Source of the DNA: Pseudonocardia oroxyli
GTDB lineage: Bacteria > Actinomycetota > Actinomycetes > Mycobacteriales > Pseudonocardiaceae
Direction: 5' to 3'
Length of the DNA: 64,000 nucleotides
Assembly: GCF_900102195.1 (NCBI RefSeq)
Contig: NZ_FNBE01000010.1
Span: 62,001-126,000, forward strand
This document shows, piece after piece, positions 40,509 to 50,456 of this stretch (positions are counted from its first letter, which is position 1; every line of letters starts with the position of its first letter). The position numbers and the translations under genes are program-made. Under the pieces are notes generated by a model. That model saw only the letters and a program-made list of their open reading frames with translations. It was not told the DNA's origin and searched no databases.

Positions 40509-43130
40509 ATGACCCACAGCGACTCGACCACCGTCGAGACCACACGAGACATCGCGTCACCCGCCGCCGAGCTGGTGGGCGTCGCCAAGCGATTCGGCCA
40601 CGTCGTCGCTGTGAGCACCATGAATCTCACGCTGAGAGCGGGCGAGGTGGTCGGCCTGGTGGGAGAGAACGGTGCTGGGAAGAGCACCTGCGTGAAGATG
40701 CTCGCGGGCGTGCACGGCCCGAGCAGCGGCGAGATCAGGGTCCACGGGCGGCCGGTCGAGCTGAGCAGCCCGAGCGAGGCGCGCCGACACGGCATCGCCG
40801 TGGTGCATCAGCACCCGGGACTGTTCCCCGACCTCCCCGTCTACGAGAACGTGTTCGCCGAGAACCGCCTCACCGACTCGTGGGGGCGCCTCGACCGCGG
40901 GACGATGCGACAGCGGTCCGGCGAGCTGCTGCGCAGCCTCGGCCTGCAGGTCGACCCTCGGCTACGCACCGGGGAGCTCTCCACGAGTGAGCAGCAGCTC
41001 GTCGAGATCGCGAAGGCACTGGCCTCGGACGCGTCGGTGCTGGTGCTCGACGAGCCGACCGCGTCTCTGACCGTGGGGGAGACCCGCCGCCTGTTCGAGG
41101 TCATCGACGGGTTGCGCCACCGCGGGGTCGCGATGATGTTCGTTGGGCACCGACTGGAGGAGATCCTGCAGGTCTGCGACACCGTCACAGTGATGCGCGA
41201 CGGCGCCTGGGTTGCGGACCTCACGAGTGCGGCCACCGACGAACACGAGTTGGTCAGGCTGATGGTCGGACGGGAGCTGGGCGATCTCTACCCCCCGCGG
41301 CGTCCGCCGACCGACGACGTCGTGCTCTCGGTGGAGGGGCTCACGGTCCCCGGCCAGTTCGACGACGTGTCGTTCCAGGTCCGCGCCGGCGAGATCGTCG
41401 GTCTGGCGGGACTGGTCGGGGCGGGGCGGACCGAGGTCGCCAGGGCACTGTTCGGCATCGAGCGCCCCTCCGCCGGAACTGTGGTGCTCGGAGGCGAGCG
41501 GGTGACGGTCCGCTCGCCGTCCGACGCACTGGCGCACGGCATCGCCTACGTCTCCGAGGACCGGCGGGGCCAGAGCATCATCGAGGACTTCTCGATCCTG
41601 GACAATGCGGTGCTCCCGATGGTCGGGAACGCGACCCGACTCGGCCTCGTGCGTCGACGGCTGGAGTTCGCGCTGGTCAGCGACTCGCTCCAGCGCATGC
41701 GGCTGAAGTACGACAACCTGGGGCAGCCGATCCGGCAGCTCTCCGGAGGCAACCAGCAGAAGGTGGTGCTCGCCAAGTGGCTGGCCACCGGGCCGCGGCT
41801 GCTGATCCTCGACGAGCCGACCCAGGGCGTCGACGTGCAGGCCAAGGCCGAGGTGCACCGCATCATCGCCGGTCTGGCGGCACAGGGTCTCGCGGTGCTG
41901 TTGATCTCGTCCGACATGCCCGAGCTGCTGGGCATGTGCGATCGGATCGCAGTCATGCACGCCGGTCGGGTCACCGCACAGTTCGACGCGGGCGAGGTCG
42001 ACCAGGTCGACATCGGCTTGGCAGCGACGGGGGTGCTCTCGTCCCCTCCACACGCGGCTGACGACGTCGCCCCGCCCACCGGCGAGTGCGAACGCGAACA
42101 GCTGCGCGCAGAGGCGGAGCAGCAGCCGGTCACGGTGGTGAGCGAGCCGCGCCGACACCGGTGGCGAGATCTCCTGCAGCGCCGCGAGACGGGTCTGGTC
42201 GGAGCGATCGTGCTGGTGCTGATCCCGCTCATCGCGGTGAACCCGGCGATCGCGAGCGGGGCGAACCTGCGTGACCTCTCGAGCAGTCTCGCGCTCTACG
42301 GCATCGTCGCGCTCGGCCAGATGTTCGTGATGCTCACCCGTAACATCGACCTGTCGGTCGGTTCCACCATCGGGCTCTCGGCCTACGTCTGTGCGGACTT
42401 CATGGCCGGACACCACGGGGCGCCCGTCGTGGTCGGGATCGCGATCGCCGCGGCGGTCGGGCTGCTGGCCGGCCTGGTGAACGGCGTCGTCGTCGCCTGG
42501 GCCAAAGTGCCCTCGATCGTCGTGACCCTGGGGACCCTGGCCATCTACCGCGGGATCGACGCCACCCTCTCCAACGGCAGGCAGATCTCCAGCGGCAGCG
42601 TGGCCCCGGAGTGGCTGGCCTGGACCAACGGGACGTGGTTGGGCGTACCGAAGGTGGCGGTGTACGGCCTGCTCGCCGTCGCGATCGTGGGCTACGTGCT
42701 GTGGCTGACCGGCTTCGGTCGGGACGTCTACGCGACCGGCTCCAACCCCGAGGGCGCCGAGTTGATCGGGATCAGGACCCGCCGCGCGGTCGTCGCCGCC
42801 TTCGCCGTCTCCGGGGTCCTGGCGGGCACCGCGGGCGCGATGTGGGCCTCCTACTACGCCACCGTCGACGGACAGCTCGCCTTCGGTACCGAGCTGACGA
42901 TCATCGCGTCCGTCGTCGTGGGCGGGGTGTCGCTGCGCGGGGGGGTCGGCACGGTCACCGGGGTCGTCCTGGGCACACTCGCGCTGGTCGTGATCCAGAA
43001 CGCCATCACGGTCGCCCGCATCGACCCGATGTACCTCCAGGCGTTCTTCGGCGCCGCGATCCTGCTCACCGTCGCGGTCGACGTCGCCCTCTCCGGTCGC
43101 ACTCGCCACTCGTTGCGGAGGTCGCAGTGA
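40509..43130 (+). CDS. Sugar ABC importer: double ATPase fused to permease (RbsA-RbsC / LsrA-LsrC type)
   Basis: 873 residues. ATPase 1 (about 15-250): Walker A GLVGENGAGKSTCVKMLAG, Walker B VLVLDEPTASLTVGETR. ATPase 2 (about 260-510): degenerate P-loop GLVGAGRTEVARALFG, signature LSGGNQQKVVLAKWL, Walker B LLILDEPTQGVDVQAKAEVH. From about 555 a ribose/AI-2-type permease: GQMFVMLTRNIDLSVGSTIG, LRGGVGTVTGVVLGTLALVV. Normally separate genes. ATG at 40509 follows GGGAGAG. Its stop overlaps the next GTG (GTGA). Cytoplasmic membrane complex; substrate a pentose, rhamnose-type sugar or similar. Confidence 0.92.
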   Translation: MTHSDSTTVETTRDIASPAAELVGVAKRFGHVVAVSTMNLTLRAGEVVGLVGENGAGKSTCVKMLAGVHGPSSGEIRVHGRPVELSSPSEARRHGIAVVHQHPGLFPDLPVYENVFAENRLTDSWGRLDRGTMRQRSGELLRSLGLQVDPRLRTGELSTSEQQLVEIAKALASDASVLVLDEPTASLTVGETRRLFEVIDGLRHRGVAMMFVGHRLEEILQVCDTVTVMRDGAWVADLTSAATDEHELVRLMVGRELGDLYPPRRPPTDDVVLSVEGLTVPGQFDDVSFQVRAGEIVGLAGLVGAGRTEVARALFGIERPSAGTVVLGGERVTVRSPSDALAHGIAYVSEDRRGQSIIEDFSILDNAVLPMVGNATRLGLVRRRLEFALVSDSLQRMRLKYDNLGQPIRQLSGGNQQKVVLAKWLATGPRLLILDEPTQGVDVQAKAEVHRIIAGLAAQGLAVLLISSDMPELLGMCDRIAVMHAGRVTAQFDAGEVDQVDIGLAATGVLSSPPHAADDVAPPTGECEREQLRAEAEQQPVTVVSEPRRHRWRDLLQRRETGLVGAIVLVLIPLIAVNPAIASGANLRDLSSSLALYGIVALGQMFVMLTRNIDLSVGSTIGLSAYVCADFMAGHHGAPVVVGIAIAAAVGLLAGLVNGVVVAWAKVPSIVVTLGTLAIYRGIDATLSNGRQISSGSVAPEWLAWTNGTWLGVPKVAVYGLLAVAIVGYVLWLTGFGRDVYATGSNPEGAELIGIRTRRAVVAAFAVSGVLAGTAGAMWASYYATVDGQLAFGTELTIIASVVVGGVSLRGGVGTVTGVVLGTLALVVIQNAITVARIDPMYLQAFFGAAILLTVAVDVALSGRTRHSLRRSQ

Positions 43131-44194
43131 ACGCCGCCATGAAGCCGGGTCCCAGACACACCTCGTCCCCGGCATCGAGGGTGTCCACGGCTCTCTCGAC
43201 CGTCGTGGCCGGGCTACGCAGCTGGTCGGGGTTGCTGGCCGGAGCAACCCTGCTGGTGATCGCGGTCGGCGCGGCGAGCGTGCCGAACTTCCTCACCCCG
43301 TTCAGCCTCGCCACGGCGATGGCCACGCTCGGCCCGGCAGCCCTGATGGCGTTTCCGGTCGCTCTGCTCGTGATCACGCGTGACATCGACATCTCTGTGG
43401 CCAGCACTGCGGCGCTCACCGCCGCCTGTTCCGGTCTGGTCTTCGCCGCACAGGGCCCGACGCCGGTCGCCGTCGCCGTGGCGTTGGCCGTCGGTGCGGT
43501 GTGCGGGGCCGTCAACGGGTTCTTCGTGGCGGTCCTGGAGCTGCCCGCCCTGCTCGTCACCCTCGGCACTTTGGCTCTGTTCCGCGGGCTGTGCTATGTG
43601 ATCCTGGGCAGTACTCCGATCTCGCCGATACCCGACTTCTACGCAGCGTTGGGCAACAACACCGTCGGGCTCACGATCCTGCCGTGGGCCCTGGTGCCCG
43701 CCATCGTCGCCGCCCTCGTGGCGGGCGTGGTGCTGCGCGGCCTGCCGACGGGCCGTCGCGTCCTCGCCACCGGTGGCAATCCCGCGACCGCTCGCTACTC
43801 CGGGGTGCGCACCCGGCGGCTGCGCTTCGGCCTCTTCGTGGCGAGCGGGCTCGCCGCCGCGGTCGCCGGGATGATCCAGGCCGGCCTGACGTCGCAGGTC
43901 TCTCCCGATCTGGCGCTCGGCATGGAGCTCGACGTCATCACGATGGTGTTCCTCGGCGGGGTGAGCGTGCTGGGCGGGAAGGGCAGTATCCCCGCAGTGG
44001 TCTGGGCGGCAGCGCTGCTGATGTTCATCCGCAAGTTCCTCCAGCTGAACAACGTGTCCGGATACGCGCAGGGAATTGTCATCGGCGTCGTGCTGATCGG
44101 GTCGCTGGTGGTGACGAACGCGGCTTCCGCGCTGGTCGAGCGCCGTCGCCGCTCCGCCGTATCGGCCGAGTCCACACCAGCCACAACGAGTTGA
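43127..44194 (+). CDS. Sugar ABC importer permease (RbsC/RhaQ/LsrD type)
   Basis: 355 residues, eight or so membrane segments. The family loop ALLVITRDIDISVASTAALT and the C-terminal FLGGVSVLGGKGSIPAVVWA are present. It is the second, heterologous permease, as in rhamnose (RhaP/RhaQ) and AI-2 (LsrC/LsrD) systems; the first is fused to the ATPase upstream. GTG at 43127 overlaps the previous stop and has CGGAGG upstream. Confidence 0.9.
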   Translation: MNAAMKPGPRHTSSPASRVSTALSTVVAGLRSWSGLLAGATLLVIAVGAASVPNFLTPFSLATAMATLGPAALMAFPVALLVITRDIDISVASTAALTAACSGLVFAAQGPTPVAVAVALAVGAVCGAVNGFFVAVLELPALLVTLGTLALFRGLCYVILGSTPISPIPDFYAALGNNTVGLTILPWALVPAIVAALVAGVVLRGLPTGRRVLATGGNPATARYSGVRTRRLRFGLFVASGLAAAVAGMIQAGLTSQVSPDLALGMELDVITMVFLGGVSVLGGKGSIPAVVWAAALLMFIRKFLQLNNVSGYAQGIVIGVVLIGSLVVTNAASALVERRRRSAVSAESTPATTS

Positions 44195-44226
44195 CCGTGT
44201 TCGACACCAACCCTCGGAGAGGAACA

Positions 44227-45273
44227 ATGAGGTTTCGAATCGCCACCGCCACCGCCGTCCTGGCGATGGGAGCACTCGTCTCGACAGCCTGCTCGTCCGG
44301 AACCGTCTCGGGCACCTCGTCCACGACAGCCGGGGCCAACGGCTGTGTGAGCGGCCCGGTCAAGGTCGGGATCATCCCCAAGTTGGGCACCGACCCCTAC
44401 ATGGTGACGGTGAAGAACGCCGCCGAGGCCGCGGCGGCGGCCTCGGGCAACAGCGACGTCATCTACACCTCGCCGAGCGACGCCAGCGGCGCAGCGCAGA
44501 TACCGTTCGTCAACCAGCTCATCAGCCAGGGCGTCAACGCGATCATGATCTCCGGCTCGGACGTCAACTCCACCTCGGCGGCGTTGAAGAAGGCCCAGGA
44601 CGCCGGGATCAAGGTCGTATCGTTCGACTCCGACGTGGCCTCGGGCTCCCGCGGGTTCTTCGTCAACCAGGCCGACACCTCGCTCATCGGTGCGCAGATG
44701 CTCACCGCGATGGGGGACATGATCGACCACGAGGGCGACTTCGCGGTGCTGTCGTCCACGCAGACGGCCGTCAACCAGAACGCCTGGATCGACACCATCC
44801 GCGCCACTCTGAGCTCGGACCCGAGATACGCGAAGATGAACCTGGTCACCGTCGCCTACGGCGAGGAGAAGGCCGACGTCAACTCTCAGAAGGCGTTGGA
44901 GCTCGTCCGTGCCTACCCGGACCTCAAGGGCATCATCGTGCCGGCCGGGATCGGCCTACCCGCCGCGGCCGAGGCACTGTCGAAGAACGGCTACCTGGGC
45001 AAGGTCAAGCTCTCCGGGCTCGCACCGGTGAGCCTGGTCAAGCAGTACATCGCGACGGGTAACGTGCAGGACGTGTGGTGGAACGTGCCGGACCTCGGCA
45101 CCCTCGCCTACCACACCGCGGTGCAGTACGCGAAGTGCCAGATCGAGCCGAAGGACGGTGCGAAGTACTCCGTTCCGGGGCTGGGCGAGTTCACCGTGGG
45201 CGCGGACGGGCAGGTGCTGCTCGGTCCTCCCACGATCGTCACTCCGCAGAACACGGACTCCTTCCCGTTCTGA
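44227..45273 (+). CDS. Sugar-binding lipoprotein (RhaS/LsrB-like)
   Basis: 348 residues. Signal peptide and lipobox (ATAVLAMGALVSTAC), Ser/Thr-rich linker, then a type I binding fold: VGIIPKLGTDPYMVTVKNAA, QISQ-like LISQGVNAIMISGSDVNSTS, VNSQKALELVRAYPDLKGII. The D-P-Y-M and ALSKNGYLGKVKLSGLAP pieces resemble rhamnose/autoinducer-2 receptors more than ribose RbsB. GGAGAGGA precedes the ATG. Ligand unproven. Confidence 0.88.
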   Translation: MRFRIATATAVLAMGALVSTACSSGTVSGTSSTTAGANGCVSGPVKVGIIPKLGTDPYMVTVKNAAEAAAAASGNSDVIYTSPSDASGAAQIPFVNQLISQGVNAIMISGSDVNSTSAALKKAQDAGIKVVSFDSDVASGSRGFFVNQADTSLIGAQMLTAMGDMIDHEGDFAVLSSTQTAVNQNAWIDTIRATLSSDPRYAKMNLVTVAYGEEKADVNSQKALELVRAYPDLKGIIVPAGIGLPAAAEALSKNGYLGKVKLSGLAPVSLVKQYIATGNVQDVWWNVPDLGTLAYHTAVQYAKCQIEPKDGAKYSVPGLGEFTVGADGQVLLGPPTIVTPQNTDSFPF

Positions 45274-45284
45274 TCCTGCTGTCG

Positions 45285-45314
45285 GGGCCCGCCACTCCCC
45301 GGAGTGGCGGGCCC
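45285..45314 (+). terminator. Hairpin between binding-protein and LacI genes
   Basis: Perfect 14-bp inverted repeat GGGCCCGCCACTCC/GGAGTGGCGGGCCC separated by two bases, 12 bases after the binding-protein stop. No U-run; may attenuate transcription into the LacI gene or protect the upstream message. Confidence 0.7.
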
Positions 45315-45344
45315 TGCCGCATCCGGCCCGAGGAAGGTTGATCC

Positions 45345-46361
45345 GTGGCCACCATCAGAGACGTCGCCCGCGCCGCTGGAGTGTCGGTCGCCACCGTCTC
45401 CCACGCGCTGAACGGCACCCGATACGTCTCCCCGCAGACGATGGAGCGGGTCCGAAGCGCCGTCGACGCGGTCGGGTACGTCAACGACGCTTTGGCGCGC
45501 TCACTGCGCCGCGGCCAGTCCGACGCCATCGGTCTGGTCACCTCTGCGCTGCGCAACCCCATGTTCTACGGCGCGCAGCGGCGCATCGACGCCTCCCTGC
45601 ACGAGCGAGGCTTCACCACACTACTGGTGGATCACGACGACCAGCACGAACGCGAGTTGCAGGGGTTGCGGCGACTCATCAGTTGGCGGGTCGGCGGCAT
45701 CATCCTGCAGCCCTCCCTCGACCCGGAGGGTGCGCTGCGCTGGCTCTCCGAGCGGGATCTACCGGTCGTGCTGGTCGACCGTAAGCCCCCCGCCGAGCTG
45801 CAGGATCGGTATGACTTCGCCGGGACCGAGAACACCGAGGGCGCCGTGGCTCTCGTCGACCACCTGGTTGAACACGGCCACCGGCGCATCGCCATGATCT
45901 GCAGCGAGCTCTCGAGCTCGACGATGGCCGAGCGGCTCGCCGGCTACCGTGCGGCGCTGCGCCACGCCGGGCTCCCCCTCGACCCGGACATGGTCCGGGA
46001 GGTCCCGGCCCACACCGATGCTGCCGCCGGTGCCGCCCGGGAGTTGATGAGCGCGGTCCAGCCACCATCCGCCATCTTCGCCGGCAACGACCTGACCTGC
46101 CTGGGGACGCTGCAGGGCCTGCGGGCGAGCGGGCTGTCGGTGCCGCACGACGTCGCGCTGGTGACCTTCGACGACATTCCCTGGGTGGCCGGGTTCGAGC
46201 CGAGCCTCACCTGCGCGCGCCAGCAGGTGGACGAGATCGCGGAAGCCGCAGCCGAGCTGCTGGTCACCCGCCTGGAGCCCGGCGGGCGCGACCAGCCGGT
46301 CCGACGACGCGTGCTGTCCACGGAGTTCGTCCGCCGCGAGTCCTGCGGGTGCCCGGGCTGA
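45345..46361 (+). CDS. LacI-family repressor of the fused ABC cluster
   Basis: 338 residues. Helix-turn-helix and hinge: TIRDVARAAGVSVATVSHAL, RVRSAVDAVGYVNDALARSL. Sugar-binding domain: VGGIILQPSLDPEGALRWLS, FAGNDLTCLGTLQGLRASGL, VTFDDIPWVAGFEPSLTC. C-terminal RRESCGCPG is common in actinobacterial members. GTG with AGGAAGG upstream. Expected to bind CGTTTGCGCAAACG at 40443 and respond to the imported sugar. Confidence 0.92.
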   Translation: MATIRDVARAAGVSVATVSHALNGTRYVSPQTMERVRSAVDAVGYVNDALARSLRRGQSDAIGLVTSALRNPMFYGAQRRIDASLHERGFTTLLVDHDDQHERELQGLRRLISWRVGGIILQPSLDPEGALRWLSERDLPVVLVDRKPPAELQDRYDFAGTENTEGAVALVDHLVEHGHRRIAMICSELSSSTMAERLAGYRAALRHAGLPLDPDMVREVPAHTDAAAGAARELMSAVQPPSAIFAGNDLTCLGTLQGLRASGLSVPHDVALVTFDDIPWVAGFEPSLTCARQQVDEIAEAAAELLVTRLEPGGRDQPVRRRVLSTEFVRRESCGCPG

Positions 46362-46395
46362 GAGGCCGCCGCGGGTCCTCCGTCCGCCCTTGGCG

Positions 46396-47262
46396 TCACC
46401 GCACCCGCGACACGGGCTCCGGCGGGGGCATGGCGCCGGTCATGATCGCGACCGCCTCGGCCATCGAGTGCGACTCGGGGGTGATCACGGTGGCGCGTCT
46501 CCCGAGGCGGTGAATGTGGATCCGGTCGGCGATGTCGAACACGTGTGGCATGTTGTGGCTGATCAGGATCACCGGCAGGCCCCAGTCACGGACGTCGCGG
46601 ATCATCTGGAGCACGCGGTCGCTCTCCTTGACCCCGAGCGCGGCCGTGGGTTCGTCGAGGATGACGACCTTGCTGCCGAAGGCGGATGCCCGGGCCACCG
46701 CGACCGCCTGGCGCTGCCCGCCGGACAGGCTCTCCACGGCCTGGCCGATGTCCTGCAACGTCGCGATACCCAGTTCTCTCATCTGGCGGCGAGCCACGGT
46801 GCGCATGTCTTGTTTGTCCAGGAGACGCAGAACCGACCCGAGGAAGCCGGGCCGACGCTGCTCACGGCCGAGGAACAGGTTCTCGGCGATGTCGAGCCCG
46901 GGGGCCACGGCCAACGACTGGTAGACGGTCTCGATGCCCGCGCGGCGGGCGTCCATCGGGGTGCGGAAGGTGACAGGTCGGCCGTCGAGCAGGATTCGCC
47001 CCGCGTCGGGGACCAGCGCCCCACACAGGGCCTTGATCAGACTCGTCTTGCCCGCGCCGTTGTCGCCGATGACGGCGAGGATCTCGCCCGGGTACAGCTC
47101 GAGATCGCCTTCGGCGATCGCCGTGACCGCCCCGTAGCGCTTGACCAGCCCTTCGGCCTGGAGCACGGGCGGCACGGCCGCGGTGCCGTGATCGGCGCCC
47201 GGTGTCGACCGCGCGGCGGGCCCGGAGGTCTCGAGGGGACGTCCCGCTGGGGTGCTGTTCAT
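46396..47262 (-). CDS. frcA: Sugar ABC importer ATPase, FrcA-like (single-domain)
   Basis: 288 residues. Walker A AVIGDNGAGKTSLIKALCGA, signature SLSGGQRQAVAVARASAFGS, Walker B VVILDEPTAALGVKESDRVL, and LISHNMPHVFDIADRIHIHR for the H-loop. Single ATPase domain as in the FrcBCA fructose/mannose/ribose importer of Sinorhizobium, unlike two-domain RbsA. ATG overlaps the permease stop (ATGA). Third gene of a frcB-frcC-frcA operon. Confidence 0.87.
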   Translation of the reverse strand: MNSTPAGRPLETSGPAARSTPGADHGTAAVPPVLQAEGLVKRYGAVTAIAEGDLELYPGEILAVIGDNGAGKTSLIKALCGALVPDAGRILLDGRPVTFRTPMDARRAGIETVYQSLAVAPGLDIAENLFLGREQRRPGFLGSVLRLLDKQDMRTVARRQMRELGIATLQDIGQAVESLSGGQRQAVAVARASAFGSKVVILDEPTAALGVKESDRVLQMIRDVRDWGLPVILISHNMPHVFDIADRIHIHRLGRRATVITPESHSMAEAVAIMTGAMPPPEPVSRVR

Positions 47263-48290
47263 CTCTTGACCTTTCGGATCCGCTGGTCGACGGCGACGGC
47301 CACGAGCACGAGCAATCCGATCGCGGTGCCCTGCCACACCACGTCGACTCCCGCGAGCTGCAGTCCGTTCTGGAACACCCCGACGATGAGGGCGCCCACC
47401 AGCGTGCCCACCACGAGGCCCCGGCCGCCGAACAGGCTCGTCCCGCCGATCACGACCGCAGTAATGGAGTTGAGGTTGTACTCGGCACCGATGTTCGGAC
47501 TGGCAGCGGCGAGGCGGCCCATGAGCACCCACGCCCCGATGCCGTAGATCACGCCGGCGACCAGGTACACCGACAGCAGGACGCGGCCGGTGCGGATGCC
47601 GGCCAACCGTGCGGCCTCGAGATCGTCGCCGGTGGCGTAGACGTGCCTGCCCCACGCCGTGCTCGACAGGCTGTAGGAGAACACGACGAAGAGTGCGAGC
47701 ATGATCAGCGAACCCCAGGTGACGCCGAAGGCACCGATCCGGAAAGCGGTATCGCCGGTAGCGGTCATGATCGGGGGCATTTCAGCGCCGCGAATGGTCT
47801 CTCCGTGCGACACCACCGCGTTGAGCGAGAAGAACACGCTCAGCGTGCCGAGGGTGACGATGAACGGCGGCAGTCGGACCACTGTGACGAGCCAGCCGTT
47901 GAACGCTCCCATCGCGGTGCCCGCGAGGATCCCCAGGATCAGCGCCACCGGGCCCGGCACTCCGAGCGTGTGCGCCGCGCCGGCCATCAGCATGGAGGCG
48001 AACACCGCGATCGCGCCCACGGCGAGATCGATGCCCGCGGTGAGGATCACCAGCGTCTGCCCGAGCGCGAGCGTCGCGATCACGGTGACCTGCTGCAACA
48101 CGAGTCCCAGGTTCGCCGCGGCCAGGAAGCGGGGATTGACCAGCGAGAACGCCAGGATCGCCAGGGCCAGCACGGCGAGCGGCCCCACGATGGGGTTGGC
48201 GTGCAGGAGATTCTGCAGCCGCCGCCCCGGTGTCACCGGGGCCGTCGGAGGCGGTTCAGAGGTTGAAGGGTCTGCGGTGTCGGTCGCCAT
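47259..48290 (-). CDS. frcC: Sugar ABC importer permease, FrcC-like
   Basis: 343 residues with about ten hydrophobic segments. TLALGQTLVILTAGIDLAVG and LNSITAVVIGGTSLFGGRGL are the family hallmarks; RLPPFIVTLGTLSVFFSLNA is the central conserved helix. The start ATG at 48290 overlooks AGGACTCCTCATGG-type spacing with GGACTCCTC upstream, so the ribosome site is modest. Pairs with FrcA and FrcB here. Confidence 0.87.
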   Translation of the reverse strand: MATDTADPSTSEPPPTAPVTPGRRLQNLLHANPIVGPLAVLALAILAFSLVNPRFLAAANLGLVLQQVTVIATLALGQTLVILTAGIDLAVGAIAVFASMLMAGAAHTLGVPGPVALILGILAGTAMGAFNGWLVTVVRLPPFIVTLGTLSVFFSLNAVVSHGETIRGAEMPPIMTATGDTAFRIGAFGVTWGSLIMLALFVVFSYSLSSTAWGRHVYATGDDLEAARLAGIRTGRVLLSVYLVAGVIYGIGAWVLMGRLAAASPNIGAEYNLNSITAVVIGGTSLFGGRGLVVGTLVGALIVGVFQNGLQLAGVDVVWQGTAIGLLVLVAVAVDQRIRKVKR

Positions 48291-48409
48291 GAGGAGTCCT
48301 TGCTGGGCGGTGGTCACGGTCAGGGGACCAGGGTGCGATCGAGCCGCCCACACCCTGGTGAGTACCGCCCGCGAGATCGCGGTCACGGGCGGTCGCCGGG
48401 GAGCGGCGT

Positions 48410-49483
48410 TCAGCCCCAGCACTGGGCCGAGCCGAAGGCGGTGTCCTTCGACTCGACGCCTGCCTGAGGTTCGTCGGTGATCAGATTGACACCGGTATCG
48501 GTGAAGGTCTTGCCCGCTGTCACCGCAGGTCGGGTGCCGTCCTGGGCGTAGCTGACGATCGCCTCCACGCCGTCGGACGCCATGGCCAGCGGGTACTGCT
48601 GCGCGGTCGCACCGATCTGCCCGGCCTTGACCGCGTCCACGCCGGGGCATCCGCCGTCGATCGCGACGATCGTGACGCCCTGCTCCTTGCCCGCGGCCTT
48701 CACCGCCTGGTAGGCCCCCGACGCGGCGGGCTCGTTGATGGCGTAGACCAAGTTGATCGACGAGTCCTTCTGCAGCAGGTTCTCCATCGCGGTGCGGCCG
48801 CCGTCCTCGTCTCCGTCCGTGGCCGCGTGCCCGACGATGCGGGGATCGCTCTCGTCGCCGATGCGGTTCTCGTCCACGACGTCGACCCCGAACCCGGCGA
48901 GGAAACCCTGATCGCGCTGCACGTCGACCGACACCTGGTTGGCGTTGATGTCGAGCATCGCGATGCGGGCCTGCGCCGCCGCCGGCCCGAGCTTCGCCGC
49001 CGCCCATTGACCGATGAGCTTGCCCGCTTGGAAGTTGTCGGTGGCGAAGGTGGCATCGGCCGCATCGGCCGGGTCCGTGGGCGTGTCGAGCACGATCACC
49101 AGCAGCCCCGCCTGGCGAGCCTTGTCCAGCGACGGGACGATGGCCTTCGAGTCGTTCGGAGTGATCAGAAATCCCTTCGCGCCCACGGAGATCAGGTTCT
49201 CGATGGCCTGCACCTGCGACTCGTTGTCGCCGTCCTGCCGTCCGGCGAAGGACTGCAACTCGACACCGCGGGCGTCCGCAGCCTCCTGCGCCCCGCGCTT
49301 CATCGTGACGAAGAAGGGGTTCGTGTCGGTCTTCGTGATCAGCCCGACGATCGCCTGGTCCGACCCGCTCGAGCCCGCGACGGGAGTAGACCCGCTCCCA
49401 CAGGCGGAGACAGTCAGCACGACGGCGGTACCGACAGCTGCGGAGACCAGCGCCGCCCGACGATTCACCCATGCCTGATTCAT
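48410..49483 (-). CDS. frcB: Sugar-binding lipoprotein, FrcB-like
   Basis: 357 residues. Tat/Sec-type signal with twin Arg ([20 protein letters not shown]) ending in a lipobox SAC. The type I binding fold includes [60 protein letters not shown] and [20 protein letters not shown], characteristic of FrcB-like receptors for fructose/mannose/ribose. Head of the frcBCA operon; 119 bases separate it from frcC. Confidence 0.88.
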   Translation of the reverse strand: MNQAWVNRRAALVSAAVGTAVVLTVSACGSGSTPVAGSSGSDQAIVGLITKTDTNPFFVTMKRGAQEAADARGVELQSFAGRQDGDNESQVQAIENLISVGAKGFLITPNDSKAIVPSLDKARQAGLLVIVLDTPTDPADAADATFATDNFQAGKLIGQWAAAKLGPAAAQARIAMLDINANQVSVDVQRDQGFLAGFGVDVVDENRIGDESDPRIVGHAATDGDEDGGRTAMENLLQKDSSINLVYAINEPAASGAYQAVKAAGKEQGVTIVAIDGGCPGVDAVKAGQIGATAQQYPLAMASDGVEAIVSYAQDGTRPAVTAGKTFTDTGVNLITDEPQAGVESKDTAFGSAQCWG

Positions 49484-49581
49484 CTGCGTCGTGACTCCCT
49501 CGTCGTCGGCTCGCCACCGATCGGCTCCGACACGAGCATCTGCTCGCTGAGCCCCGTGGCGATCGATGTGAGGCTAGCCAC

Positions 49582-49604
49582 ATAGCAACGGTTTGCGCAA
49601 TACT
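49582..49604. promoter_or_regulatory. LacI-like site in the frcB/frcK divergent region
   Basis: ATAGCAACGGTTTGCGCAA contains the palindromic core TTGCGCAA (49593-49600). Its reverse complement carries AACCGTTGCTAT, repeated exactly before the LacI gene at 50457. Candidate operator/promoter for frcBCA and frcK. Confidence 0.5.
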
Positions 49605-49686
49605 TTGGCTGGGCTCTCGACAGACCGAGCCCGCTCGCCTTAGGTTCGCGCAGATCGTTGCGAACGAAGAGAGACAGAGGTCGGGA

Positions 49687-50421
49687 GTGTGCGGAACCGG
49701 TGGCAGCTCAGAAGGCCGTCTCCACACCCAGGACGCGGAGCTCGAGATCGCGAACCTGATGGAACGGGCTCGGCGCCTCGTCGAGGACGGCAGACGGGCG
49801 TTCCTGGGGATCGTCGGCCTACCCGGATCCGGCAAGAGCACCTTGGCCGAACGGCTCCTCGCCGAGCTCTCCGGGACACCCCCCGAAGGCCACGAGGCGG
49901 GCGAGTGGGTCGCTCACCTGCCGATGGACGGATTCCATCTGGCCACCGCCGAGCTCGCGCGGCTGGGCCTGAGCAGCCGACGGGGCGCGCCCGACACCTT
50001 CGATGCCGCGGGCTACGTCGCGCTGCTGCGTCGCCTCGCCGCCGACACCGCCGAGGTCGTCTACGCCCCGAGCTTCGAGCGCAGTCGTGGCGAGCCGTTG
50101 GCAGGCCGGATCGCGGTCACGCCTGCCGCGCGCCTGATCATCACGGAGGGCAACTACCTGCTGGTCGACGACCCGGCCTGGCTGCCACTGCGTACGGTGC
50201 TCGACGAGGTGTGGTTCTGCGCGACCGACGACCAACGACGGCGCCGTCAGCTCATCGCACGTCATGTCGCGTTCGGGAAGACCGAGGCCGCGGCGGAGGC
50301 CTGGGCGGACGGCGTGGACCAGGCCAACTGCGCGATCATCAGCAGGACGAGCCACTTGGCGGACCTGGTCGTGTCCGAGGACGTCATGAGCTCACTCCTG
50401 CTCATCGCCGCCGACGCATGA
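49687..50421 (+). CDS. frcK: FrcK-like P-loop kinase (uridine kinase/panK superfamily)
   Basis: 244 residues. Walker A FLGIVGLPGSGKSTLAERLL, the DGFH motif in LPMDGFHLATAELARLG, IITEGNYLLVDDPAWLPLR and the basic lid DDQRRRRQLIARHVAFG. This is the nucleoside/nucleotide-kinase-like family to which FrcK of the fructose transport operon belongs; the phosphoryl acceptor is not established, a sugar being likely. GTG start at 49687, divergent from frcB. It may supply the sugar phosphate needed by the downstream Zwf-Edd-Eda genes. Confidence 0.82.
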   Translation: MCGTGGSSEGRLHTQDAELEIANLMERARRLVEDGRRAFLGIVGLPGSGKSTLAERLLAELSGTPPEGHEAGEWVAHLPMDGFHLATAELARLGLSSRRGAPDTFDAAGYVALLRRLAADTAEVVYAPSFERSRGEPLAGRIAVTPAARLIITEGNYLLVDDPAWLPLRTVLDEVWFCATDDQRRRRQLIARHVAFGKTEAAAEAWADGVDQANCAIISRTSHLADLVVSEDVMSSLLLIAADA

Positions 50422-50456
50422 ACTCGACGGACGCGGGCGACGGGCAGCACCACGCG

